DNA of 30,124 nt from Ophiosphaerella korrae (taxonomy: Eukaryota > Ascomycota > Dothideomycetes > Pleosporales > Phaeosphaeriaceae). Position 1 is the first letter of the stretch; every line of letters starts with the position of its first letter. Under the pieces are notes generated by a model, which saw nothing but the letters and a program-made list of their open reading frames with translations, had not been told where the DNA came from and did not search any database. Positions 10,392-20,800 of this stretch are shown in pieces. The stretch spans positions 1 through 30,124 of the forward strand of contig JALNQF010000439.1 of NCBI GenBank assembly GCA_028456385.1, in the 5' to 3' direction. Both the position numbers and the translations under genes were made by a program.

Positions 10392-11660
10392 ATGTCTTCG
10401 TTTGACCTCCAGCTGCGAGAGGAAGATGTCGGAGTAATTCCTCCGCCACCAGGAGTCGCACCAAATTTCATCAACCCACCGTCTCTTCAGTGTATTATCC
10501 TGACTACGAATATAATCTTACCCCTTGTCTCAGCGTTGTTTGTGATTCTTCGTCTTTACACAACTGGCTTTATTACACACTCAGTAGGAATTGACGATTG
10601 CAAGTATTTCGATCTTCGCATAAATAAGTATGGGGCTAATTTTTAGATATGATCGCTCTCGCATGGGTTAGTTCCCATTCAATTTGTACGTGCACCTACC
10701 TAAACTTCTGTTGCTTTTAGCTTCTAGCGTGCGTATCATCTGGTATTGACTCTCTACGTAAGTCTATCGTATGCCTAGTGCATCCTATACTCAGCTAATT
10801 AAGCCTAGTCACTCGCTATGGATTGGGTCGCCATTTATGGGATGTCCGTTTTTCCACATTCAATGGCAAATTCCTCAAAGTTAGAAATGATCCCTCCCGG
10901 TCCTCCATAACGTACGCATAGAGATACACTGGCTAACAGAAGCTATCTAGTTTGCTGCGATATGCGTAACATTCTACGGCCTTTCGATCATGTTTAGCAA
11001 GGTGTCAATCCTAATCCTCTTCTTACGGTCCTTACCACAAAGACCTAAAAAAGCCATCTATGCTACTATCGTAGTAGTAGTGTTGTACAGTCTCATCGGG
11101 TCATTGCACTGGCTGTTCGATTGCCAGCCACTCGAAAAATTTTGGGATTTAAGCATTACCCACGGTTCATGCATTGAATGGCCAAAAATCAACATATTTT
11201 CCGGCGTAATGAATACAGCTACAGACATCGTTATTCTACTTCTGCCCATATTCATGCTACGAAAGACCCGGCTTCCCAAGTGGGAAAAGATTGGGTTGGT
11301 TTTAGTATTGATGACAGGAGGATTGTGCGCTCCCACCAGAATAAGTCTAGAGGTGAAATGTGCTAATATGCGGAACAGTGTCATAGTCGTCAGCATCATT
11401 CGATTGAAGACAACGGTGGATATGGCTCCCAGTCCAGACCTTACGTGGGAATATGTGCGCAATGGAATATGGTGGTTAGTATATTGACTTTGTACCCCAG
11501 TATAGAAAGTTATATCTAATCCAACACTAGGATGGTAGAGATGCATATAGCTATTGTTTGCGCCTGTCTTCCGGTTGGGAGGGCCTTTCTTCGTAAACAC
11601 TTCCCTTGTCTGATCGATTACAGTTTCAATAATATGGCCCACGGTATGCAGAATGATTGA
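10392..11660 (+). CDS. Seven-transmembrane fungal rhodopsin-like (PTH11-related) protein, 7 exons, 311 aa
   Basis: Exons by hand: 10392-10599, 10647-10666, 10721-10757, 10809-10879, 10951-11324, 11379-11474, 11531-11660; they sum to 936 nt with no internal stop and end in TGA. The introns are 47, 54, 51, 71, 54 and 56 nt. Intron 1 is GC-AG (GCAAGT); the others are GT-AG (GTTAGT, GTAAGT, GTTAGA, GTGCGC, GTTAGT), most with a CTAAT/CTAAC-like branch site. The product has about seven hydrophobic helices. Recognised family marks are PPPPGVAPNF then NPPS near residue 18-30, DDY at 68-70, TRYGLGRHLWDV at 90-101, MFSKVSIL at 126-133, the FDC/GSC cysteine pair (170, 186), ILLLPIFML, and GIWW with ACLP near the end. 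This is the Pezizomycotina integral-membrane rhodopsin-domain family, some members of which sense surfaces or ligands. No CFEM domain is present, and the C-terminal tail is short. The ligand is unknown. Confidence 0.88.
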
Positions 11661-11830
11661 GTCATACGAACGCGTTACAGAGTTTTGAGGTTTCTAGTCA
11701 GATTTGTTAGCTTCAAAGGTGTAGCACGCATACTGCAATGGACAGCTTGGGTAAAGGACTTGTCTAGAGTACGGGAAACAGCGGGCGTTGTGCCCACAGA
11801 ACATCTCACTTGTAAACTACCAACAGCCTA

Positions 11831-12160
11831 GACGACGAGTTTGAGCGTTGGAAAACACTGGAACCCGTGTAGACGCTGGAGCAATATCGGGCGGATAGGA
11901 ACCTAGTCAAGTACTAGATTCAATTGCAGCTAAAATACCTTACGTTAGCGCGTTTTGCAATTGATATTACGACGATCCCAGCATCTAGCAGTGATTGCGA
12001 GCGCCTCTTTAGCGAGCTTGGCGATTTACTTGAGCCCAAACGTCGTCGTCTGGGCAGTCAGCAACTTGCAGCTCTTCAATTAGTCCACTCTAATTCCCCC
12101 GCAATAATGCTCAATGGGGTTAAAGATTGTCCATCTGAACATGGACCAAAGTCGTTATGA
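11831..12160 (+). pseudogene. hAT transposase C-terminal fragment (dimerisation domain)
   Basis: One frame reads DDEFERW, then the hAT dimerisation signature: ARFAIDITTIPASSSDCERL, FSELGDLLEPKRRRLGSQQL and an LQLVHSN end, with TGA at 12158-12160. In hAT transposases this domain holds the transposase dimer together and helps shape the catalytic fold. The frame has stops at 11870-11872 (TAG) and 11915-11917 (TAG, where relatives commonly have Trp), and nothing upstream resembles the zinc finger or catalytic core. It is therefore a truncated, dead stub of about 110 codons. I found no terminal inverted repeats or 8-bp duplication that could be tied to it. It lies about 170 bp downstream of the intact membrane-protein gene. 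Confidence 0.8.
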
Positions 12161-13260
12161 AGGAGAGAACGTGGCGCATTGGAAATTTTTGTTACACGCT
12201 TCAGTACTTGACTAGCATATCAAACTAATTACTAAAGCACCCTGGATTCTAAGAGCATGATACACTGGTATGTCTTCATCACAGACTCCTACGGGTGGGG
12301 TGGCTCAGACATGAATTATCACAAGCTATTTCCGGAAATGTGGAATTTCTGGCTGTGGACTCTTCCTTCGAAGCTCCGAAGCCAGAGATTAGTCAATGAA
12401 GCTGTTGCTGATGATGTCCTGCAGAAGACTTTGGACATCCAGGGCAATGGGTCCGGTGCTCCGGTACTCGGTCGCCGTTCCCTGCAATTTTCCACACAAA
12501 TTTTATCTAGCCCGCTCTTGTCCCCTCTCGCGTGCGCCTTCAATCAAAGCATCAGATTTGAGGAACTTCTCCGATTGGATCCCAGAGGCCTGGCTTTCCG
12601 AGTCCGAATCCTATTGGCTCATCTTTAAAAGCTAACGCAAATCAAAATGCTTTGGTCCCACGAGACAGTTGTAGCCACGACAAACCATTGAGCGTTAAGA
12701 GTAACGGCTTGGATAGCGTTAGAACATCCAGCATCTGAGGCACATGCATTTATCTATATCTAAAGCACTTAAATACCGTTCAGCTTTACTTTTAGTTTGG
12801 CTAAGAAAGTTATGTAGCGCAAAAAGGAACTCTATGCACTTTCACGGCCTTTGACATGCTATACAGATGCTATGCGAAGTTTCAAGAGACTTGTACTAAC
12901 AAAGGGTGTACCGCAAAGACCAACCAACGTCTTCAGTCTCCTCCACGCTGACTGTGATGGATCGATGGATGACGTAGTCGAGATGTATGATTGTTTTCTG
13001 ATGTCCTCTCAACTAAGCTAGGCTAGTGCTATATATAGTAAGGAGGCTAGCGTCCTTAGTTATGTCCCGTGACAGCCTCCACCCCTCCGGGTCAGGGAGG
13101 CCTTGAGATACCCTTCATCAATACCCTTTATCAAGAATCCTAGGGCGACTTGCTACCTATCCTGCTGGAGTGCAGGCGTTAAAATTATCGTGTTTAGGAT
13201 GCTTTGTGTTGCTTTTGAAACAGCAACAAAGCTATAGTCCCTTGGCCTAGGCCTTTAGGT
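12161..13260. other. GC-balanced region without a supported gene
   Basis: A plus-strand frame at 12257-12628 (123 codons, beginning MIHWYVFITDSYGWGGSDM) is open, but so are overlapping frames on both strands, and I recognise no domain. It could be an exon of an unknown gene or a remnant. Inverted repeats occur at 13039-13058 and 13075-13101. The sequence turns TpA-rich again from about 13250. Confidence 0.35.
13039..13058. repeat. 20-bp near-perfect palindrome
   Basis: TAAGGAGGCTAGCGTCCTTA is its own reverse complement except for one mismatched pair. A second small inverted repeat, GCCTCC/GGAGGC at 13075-13080 and 13096-13101, follows closely. Together they could mark the end of a mobile element, but no partner end was found. 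Confidence 0.45.
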
Positions 13261-14102
13261 CTACATCTTGCTAATAGTGTCGTTAACGTAGTCGAAGTCG
13301 TAGACTTTGCTAGGATCGATTCCTATAGGGAGGTCAAAGCTAAACTCGTTGTTAGAGAGTTGGGGCGAAGGGGCGCTAGGCTCTATCTTAACTAGTACGT
13401 TACCTATTGCGTAGAGATTACTAGTAGGAAGGTTGGCTGCTAGAGTTAGTGTCGTACAGCGTTAAGGGTAGGGGACGTAATTATTGTTGTTAGAGAGTTT
13501 AGTATTAAAAGCTAATGTAGCCTTTGTCTTTTATTTCTTAATAGGCGTAGTAGTAGTACTTATAGGCTTACGTTTACGTAGTGTAAGGACGACATACTAC
13601 TAAGCTAATCTAGACAAAAAGGGGCTAATAGCTAGTTAAGCTATTGCAGTAGTATATAATATATATACTAGTTATTATTACTTAAAGTTCTTTGCACTCG
13701 CTTAGAACTCGCTTAGGGTTATACTAAGTTGTATGCAGGGGAATATACTAGCTAATAGAGCTAGCAACACTAGTTACTCGGCCTAGTAGAGCTCGTTAAT
13801 AGCGCTAAGCGTACCCTAATAACTCTCTACCCTAGACTCCTTACACGTAGAAGCTTCTTTATCTTAGAGCGTTTATTAGTAATTATAGCCTAAAGTTCTA
13901 CTTTAGTAGCGTACTTAATTCTAAAGAACTAGTCTTTTACAATATACTTAAAACTAGTATTAACTACTTTATATTTATAGATATTAAGTACGCTTAATTT
14001 TCTATAGATCTTAAAAATAGATAGACTAGTAAGATAGACTATACTATAGGTGTTAAACCTAGTTACTTAGAGCTATAATTATTCTAAGTAAAGTATTATT
14101 AA
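13261..14102 (-). pseudogene. decayed protein-coding relic, family not recognised
   Basis: Reading the minus strand from about 14102 down, one frame gives a protein-like stretch (FNTYSIVYLTSLSIFKIYRK, then KYIVKDQFFRIKYATKVEL). A second frame then carries ESRVESY, NELY, LLALLASIFPCIQLS, LSRLA, LTLRKRKPIST, LAANLPTSNLYAIGNVLVKI and EFSFDLPIGIDPSKVYDFDY, ending SKM at a TAG (13261-13263). Stops inside are TAA/TAG at likely Gln/Trp codons, so RIP is the probable killer. The two frames meet between about 13740 and 13870, through a frameshift or a lost intron. The basic RKRKP patch followed by a Ser/Pro/Asn-rich acidic tail would suit a nuclear protein or transposase C-terminus, but that is a guess. 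Confidence 0.45.
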
Positions 14103-14260
14103 GCGTAAAAACGCTAAAAAGCGTACTCTAAAAGAAGATTCTAACTCTAGTATTCTTAGTACTCTTAAAAAGAAAGTAAGTAACTCTAGTTAGCTTTAAT
14201 TAGCTTAGATTATACTAATATAGCCTTTAGTACTTTAGTATAAGTACTATTACTTTTACT

Positions 14261-14530
14261 AAAGCTAAATAGGCTCTTAAAGATACTAAAAAAGCTAAAT
14301 AAGCTACTAAAGTAGCTTACTAGGCTACTTTAGCTTATACTAAGAGAACTCCTACTAAAAGAGGCTTAGCTAGTAGAAGTAAAGGTAGTTAGTCCTAGGA
14401 TTACTTAATAAAGTATAAGTTAAGCTAAATTAGCTTAGATTATACTTAAGTAGAGTAATAGGTAGTAGTTATAGATTTAGATACTTTAAGTATAATACTT
14501 TAGCTCTAGTATAGCCTTAAATAGATTTCT
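14261..14530 (+). pseudogene. lysine-rich coding relic, possibly a transposase C-terminus
   Basis: A plus-strand frame reads AKQ-like and KDTKKAK repeats, then AYTKRTPTKRGLASRSKG, interrupted only by TAG/TAA. Alternating Lys/Ala helices followed by a basic TPTKRG patch resemble the tails of pogo/Fot1-type transposases, but no catalytic residue lies in the fragment and the assignment is weak. It ends exactly where the LTR of element D starts, so D may have inserted into it. Confidence 0.25.
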
Positions 14531-14930
14531 TATAAGGGAGTTATCCCTTATATCTCTTATTTTTGCACTAATGTTAGTAAGTTTGCAACTTACTAACATT
14601 ACAAACTTACTAACATTACAAACTTACTAACATGTTAGTAAGTTTGCAACTTACTAACATCGCAAACTTACTAACATTGCGAACTTACTAACATGTTAGT
14701 AAGTTTACAACTTACTAACATTTAACTATCTTTCTACTTTTAGTTAGCGCTTAGTAAGCTACTAGGTATATATACCTAGTACTTACTTAGATAGCTTTAT
14801 CTACTATTTACTCTTTTTAGTTAATTGTTAAAACTACTTTATTAAGTTATCTTGCGTAAAGTCTACCTTATATAATAGTAGATCTCTGTAAATATTTTGC
14901 TTTTATAGGCCTCTCTATAACCTAAAACTA
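14531..14930 (+). repeat. 5' LTR of element D (end approximate)
   Basis: Begins TATAAGGGAGTTATCCCTTA; the 3' copy begins TGTAAGGG, so the original TG start was RIP-mutated here. TAAGGGA/TCCCTTA forms a terminal hairpin at 14533-14550. The LTR carries the repeat array at 14571-14721 and a palindrome ACTAGGTATATATACCTAGT near 14760. The right end cannot be fixed because the window stops 161 bp into the 3' LTR and I could not identify a primer-binding site. It is probably near 14925. Confidence 0.75.
14571..14721. repeat. hairpin repeat array inside the LTR of D
   Basis: ACTTACTAACAT occurs seven times and its reverse complement three times in 151 bp, spaced as 29, 17, 17, 27, 17, 17 and 27 bp units. 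Direct 17-bp units alternate with 13-bp-armed palindromes (ATGTTAGTAAGTT, three bases, AACTTACTAACAT). The same order recurs in the 3' LTR at 30004-30124. Arrays of this kind in the U3 part of an LTR may be binding sites or structured RNA, but nothing here proves either. Confidence 0.8.
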
Positions 14931-15000
14931 CGCTAGTAGCCTTCTTACCTGCGCTAGAGTTACTGCAAGATAGCTAATTACAGCTAACTCTTAATTAAGC

Positions 15001-17384
15001 CTAGCTAGCTAAAAAGAACTACACTACTAGGAATTAGATCCTACCTTAGCTACAGCGCGCTAGGTAGCCCCTTAAGTTTACTATATTATAGTTCTAGTTA
15101 AGGTTTCTAGCGCTTCCTTTTTGCTAGTACTAGCGCTAACGTTCTAGAAAGAAATACGTACTAAAGAAGAGTAGTTTAACTGCCTTATAAGTTATAAAGC
15201 TTTAGCTTATACCTACTACGTATACCTAGGTAAGGGCGTACTTACACTAGGTATTAAACCTAGGTAGTAGTGCTAGAGAAGGAAAAGACCCCTAAACCTA
15301 CGCAAATTACTAGCGCTTAATTTACAAGAACTAAGTAATAAAGTGCCCTAGACCCTACTAAAACCTTTACTAGCTAGCACTAAAGATCTAAATCTCTACA
15401 AACTAATAGCTAAACGCACTAATATAGCACACAACTACTACAACTTAGCTTATTATACTATAACTTAGTTATACAAAAAATCTTCTATCCCCTTAAAAGC
15501 TAGCCTCTTAAACTAAAATAATACTAGCTTACAACCTCTTTATTACTAGAACTAAGTATACTTATAAGATAAAGACACGCTATAAATAGTAGACTATAGA
15601 TCTAGTAAGGAACTAAGGGAACGCTCTAGAGCTACTATACTGCAAAAAATCTATAAAATACGCACTAGAACTAGGTCCCTAGAAAAATAGACTTAAGGAC
15701 CTACTATACTAACTGCTCTAACAAAAAAAGCACTAAGCAACTTCTAATAATATCTTAAGACCCCCTTATAGAAAGATAAAGGAAAATAGGTAATAGACCC
15801 TAAATCCTTTATTTAGCTAAGACTACCTAGTAAACTTAATTTCTAACCTAACATAATTCCCTAATAAGTACTAGGCGCCTTCTTAGCTAATAGCTCTATA
15901 ATAGACTTAGCTACTCCTAACTAACCTATTGTAGAAGAATTTAACCTAGATATAGACCCTACCCCCTTTAACTAAGGTAGCCCCCTAAGGCATAGACTAG
16001 TTACTAAGGTCTCTTTTAACAACTAGACTGTATTAAACAACTTAATTAACGACGCCTAACTAAACGTTAGCTAAGTATTATTACTCTAGCCTACACCTAA
16101 GCTTAAGATCCTAGAAGAGCTAAGAGATAACTTACTATTAAATACTACAATTAATAAAGACCTACTACTAGGAATAGTCTTTATATCTTAGGATAAACTT
16201 AAGAAATTACTTACTAAGTTTGCTAAGCTCTAACCCTTGTTTTGCACCCTACTACTAACCTTGTACTAGGGAATTAAGGATAATAAACCTAGTAATTACT
16301 TATCTCTTAGAGAATTTGCCCTAGCTAGAATAGTATTATACCTAGTAGTTGCAAATACTTAGACACAAGATATAATTAACGTAGTAAACAAATAAAACTA
16401 GAGGCTTATAGCTAGAGTAAGCAAATTAGATAAATAACTCTCCTAATAAGATAACTAATTAGCCTAACTCTAAGAACGCCTAGCGTAATTACTACTAGAC
16501 TATAACTATATCGTAGAGTAATACAATACTTTAAGCTAAAGAGCTACCTAGTATAAAGCCCTATAAGAAAAAGCTATAGTAAAATACAACTACTTACGTA
16601 AAGTAGTAATCTACTAAGAAGACCTAATAGCTAAATAAACTAAGCTAAAAACTTTTAACTTTAATATACTAGCGTAGAAAGATATAGAACTACCCTACAC
16701 TAAGATCTTACTATAAGGCTAGTAACCTAGCATCCTTAAAAGAGAGTTTAAACCCTAAGCACTAGTAGTAAGCTACTACATCTTTAATAGAGAAGAGTTT
16801 ACCCTAACTCTCTTCTTAACTAGTATCTAAGAGCTAGCCTTTAATTTTTACTAGTATAAAGAATAAGAAGACTACTCTATAAAACCCCTACAATTTTTAA
16901 GTATAAGACGCTACGTAGATATTATATCCTTTATCTAGTCTATATACAATTACTTTATTACTAATAGAAAAAAATATATTAGCTTATAAACCTAAGCTAA
17001 CGTTATTATACACTACTATATAGGATTAGCTTACTTATACCTTACTATCCTAAATAGTGTTGCTTATTTATACTAAGAAGAATTTATATATTTCTTTATA
17101 CTTTTTTACTAATTTAGTAATATAGATATAGTAAGATTAGGAGAAGTACGCTACAAAACCCTAGAAATAGCTAAATTTAGACTAGATTAACTAATCTACA
17201 AAACTACCTAGTTAGTATAAGCTAAATTCCTCTCTAAATTTAATAATATTAGCCTTAAACTACAATAGAACCTATAGCTATACAATATCTACCTTTAAAA
17301 AAAGCTGCAACTCTAGCTTAAAGAGGCTACTAGCACTACCCCTAGTATCTACAATAGCCCTGCTAAGTTTTAAAAGATAATCTT
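15001..17384 (+). pseudogene. gag of element D, 5' part (split by copy C)
   Basis: Dead structural-protein gene of D. One frame runs from about 15000 to the insertion point with only TAA/TAG stops in the parts I read; the true start is not fixed. Around 15980-16110 it is Pro/Asn-rich, then KLKKLLTKFAKL near 16195, a Gln/Leu-rich probable coiled coil (16400-16640), and a longer hydrophobic/aromatic capsid-like section to 17380. After removal of 7,028 bp the frame continues exactly into the zinc knuckle at 24657, which confirms that both segments belong to one gene. The length, about 1,000 codons at most, is large for a gypsy gag. Confidence 0.7.
17380..17384. repeat. target-site duplication (ATCTT), left
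   Basis: ATCTT directly precedes the TGTTAC start of copy C and recurs at 24408-24412 directly after its GTAACA end. Five-base duplications are usual for Ty3/gypsy integrases. Confidence 0.92.
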
Positions 17385-17813
17385 TGTTACGATAGTAACA
17401 AGAGAAATACAGATAGAACTAATTAGCCCTACGACTAGAGGATCGAGTTCTTACGAACACGAAGAATACGAACTCGATTAGGAAACTACATATAATTAGG
17501 ATACCTAGAGTAATCTATAATCTATAGACTCTTAGCGTTAATAGATTATAGATTAAGGTAATCCGCAATCTATTGTTCTTAGCAGTAATAGATTAATAGA
17601 TTAGGACAAGTATATAGTTAGTAGCGACGCGCATTATTAAGATAGTATTAGTAATTTAATCTCCTAACTATAGAACGCTAGTACAAGATAGTTACAAGAT
17701 ATCTTCTATTGTTTATAGTTATTGCAGATCACCTATACAAACTCTTACTATTACCTCGCAATCTACTAATACTAGAAGGCTATTAAGAAGTTAACCCTAG
17801 TAAGCTAGTAACA
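17385..17813 (+). repeat. 5' LTR of copy C
   Basis: Starts TGTTACGATAGTAACAAGAG and ends AAGCTAGTAACA; the 6-bp terminal inverted repeats TGTTAC/GTAACA are perfect. TGTTACGATAGTAACA is itself a near palindrome (GTTAC/GTAAC). Internal ATCTATAATC/GATTATAGAT-type repeats lie at about 17505-17600. No clear tRNA-complementary primer site follows; the next bases are CCTTGCTAATTTAG. Confidence 0.95.
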
Positions 17814-17874
17814 CCTTGCTAATTTAGTTATTGCGAGAAGCGAAGCGTAAGTAGCGCACGGTCTAGCTAACACG

Positions 17875-20800
17875 ATAGTAGAAAGTTTAACAAGCAAAGC
17901 CCCTAGGAGTAGTTATAAGTTAGATAGTACTATATAGGAAACGATTAAGGATTGTATAAACAAACTAATCGACAACAAAGAAGATATAAAGATAGTAATT
18001 AAAGTATTAGAAACGTAGAATAAGGAACTACAAGATTACTTAAAATAGAACAAAGTATAAATTAAAGCTATTATTAAAGGCTAGAACTAGATAGAGCTAA
18101 TTACCTAACAACTAGAAATAAGTATAATAAAGAAACTACCTAAGATACCTGTTCTTAAGAAGTTTAATAGAATAAGGGAGAAATTAAGACCCTTTATAGC
18201 GTTAGCATAACTCTAGATAGATGTATAAGTACTATACTTTAATATAGAAGAAAAGAAGGTAATATACATTAGACTACACCTTAAAGAAGACGTAATAAGA
18301 TAGTACAAACCCTACTAGACAGACTATATAACGTATTCTCTAATAACCTAAAAAGATAAAACTAGAGCTATTTTTAGAAGCTATAAATACTTTACTAAAC
18401 AAATAAGAGTAGCATTTAGAGATATAGATATTACCTAATAAGCTAAAGAAAAACTCGAGAGGCTTATACAAAGTAAAAGTGTTCTAGAATACGTATTACA
18501 ATTTAAATAATTAAGCTAAAATATAGAATAGAACGAATTAGCCCTTATGTTACGATTTAAACAAGGACTAAACGTAAAAATTTAATACGAAATAATATAT
18601 ATAGAGAAACCTAGGACACTAGAAGCCCTAAAATAACAAGTAATCTAAATTAACGACAACCTTTAAGAATAGAAAAAGAACAAGTACAGTAGCTAAACTA
18701 GAAATTAGGACGCTAGAGATCCTATAATCCTTAACGCAAACAAGGATAGAAGGAAAAAGAAGAATAAAGACTTTACGTATTTTAACTATAGTAAGAAAGG
18801 CTACTACGCAAAAGACTACTAATTAAAGAAGAAAAAGGATACAGCATATTATAAATATAAGAAACTAGGACACTATATAAAGGAATGCAAAAGTAAAGAC
18901 TATAAAAAAGATAAGGAAACTTAGTTAAAGACGACAGAGAAAAAGAAAGAAACACTATAAGTATAGGCTAAACCTTAAGAAAAAGTAGCTAGGAGTAAAG
19001 AAATATAATATACAATACTCTATTAGACCTTTTGTTATAAAGACGACTACTATATACATCTTTCTAGTAAATAGGGAGTAGGATAGTTCTTATAAAAAAA
19101 TAGAGTAGTAGCAATAAAAGAAAGAATAAAAGTATAGCTAGAAGAAATAGCGCATGTAATAGACCTACTAATAGAAGACTTAGAAAGGGAAGAGCCCTAG
19201 ACCCTATTAATCTAGGCTAAAGGATAGGTACTAGATAAAGAGACTACTATAGCTTCCTCTAAAAGACTATAAGAAAGTAAAAGATAGGTTAGTATAAAAG
19301 GTATAGAGTACGCCTAGCTAGATATATATAGCTATAATAGCTATACAATAATAGATATAGAGGAACAAAATAAAGAATAGAAATTTGTTTAGAAATACTT
19401 ACTAGTTATAAGTATAGAGGAAGCGTACGAAGACTAGAAAGAACGTAATCCTAAAGAAATATAGTTTATACTATTTTAAGAATAGATAAAGCAATATATA
19501 GTTATAGTAGGAAGAATACCTATATAAAGGGAATAGTAGTTCCTCGTAAGAAAAACGCGATAGATTAACAAAGCCTATACACTACAAGTACTAATAGTAT
19601 ACTACGTTCTAATAGATATAAGACCTAGAATAGATAGTTACTAGGAAGGGGATAACAAAATAATAGATCCTAAGCACCTAGTATATTTTAAAGTATTATA
19701 GATATTATACCTAGAGAAGAATTGTATAATATATAGAAACCCTAAAGCAAACAACAAAGTATAGCCTATAAGAAGAAGAGGCTACGACTATATAAGAGTA
19801 ATTCTAGTAGAAGATATCTAAGGATAGGAAATAATACCTAAAGAAGGTTACGTAGTAATAAGGCCTAGACTAAAACTACCTAGAAAATGCGTCTAAGGAA
19901 GACTATAGTACAAATACAAGTACGATAAATATCTAAAATATAAAGAACACAAACTTAAAACAGGGCTATAGCCCTAGAAAGATAGATAATTTACAAAAAT
20001 ACTAAATTAAGAAAGGCTAGAAGGCATAAAAGGCCTACACATTACAAAAACAGGTACTTATTAAGGAAGGAAAGTACGATTAATAATTAATAGTAGAGCT
20101 ATAAAGAACTTTATATTAAAGAAGTTTATAGAAAACTAAGGAATAACCTATACTACAAAGAAGTACCCTTAATAACTAAGTACAATCAAAGGAAAACTAT
20201 TCTAGGAACCTATAAAGTTTGAGATAACACCCTCTACACTAGAACTAGAAGGAATAACAATTAAGAATATAGTTATAGATATAACAACAATTAATAACAA
20301 ACAAGATATAATACTAGGAATACTATAGTTATAAATAACTAACCTAAGAATTAATTAGAGAATAGGGAAAATTAGCTACCTTAAGAAAGAAATATTAAAA
20401 GCTAACATAGCTACATATAAAGGAGAATTCCTAGAAGAATATAAGAAATAGGAAAAACAGCTTATAGAACCTAAAGATTACCTTCTAGAATATTAACTAT
20501 AGGATTTAGCGATAGATCTAAAGAAAGATAAGGACGTAGGATAGAGCCTAGTTTATAGAAAAATAGAAGAAGAATCTAAGATTAAACGAACGTTTATCGA
20601 AAACGCACTAAAGAAAGGATAGATATAAGAATCTAAATCCTTAGTAGTATATAGACTTATATTTGTAGACAAAAAAGGAACAAGCAACAAAAGACCTTGC
20701 GTAGACTTTAGAAAAACTAACGCAATTATAAATAAGAACTAATATCTCTTACTACAAATAGACGTAATATAAGATAGACTACAGAAAGCAAGAATCTTTA

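Noticed and set aside
11178..11366. 62-codon plus-strand ORF
   Set aside because: Out-of-frame shadow within exon 5 of the same gene.
11058..11642. 194-codon minus-strand ORF
   Set aside because: It is the shadow of exons 5-7 of the membrane-protein gene, whose spliced frame matches a known family throughout.
12257..12635. 123-codon ORF and its overlapping frames
   Set aside because: All frames are similarly open on both strands and none matches a family I know. Mentioned only as a possibility in the region entry.
14571..14721. CRISPR-like array
   Set aside because: The units are palindromic and adjoining, without unique spacers. They lie in an LTR of a fungal retrotransposon and recur in the other LTR.
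17814..17870. A tRNA primer-binding site after the 5' LTR of copy C
   Set aside because: No TGG-starting stretch matches a tRNA 3' end next to the LTR. RIP may have erased it or the family may self-prime, so it cannot be called.
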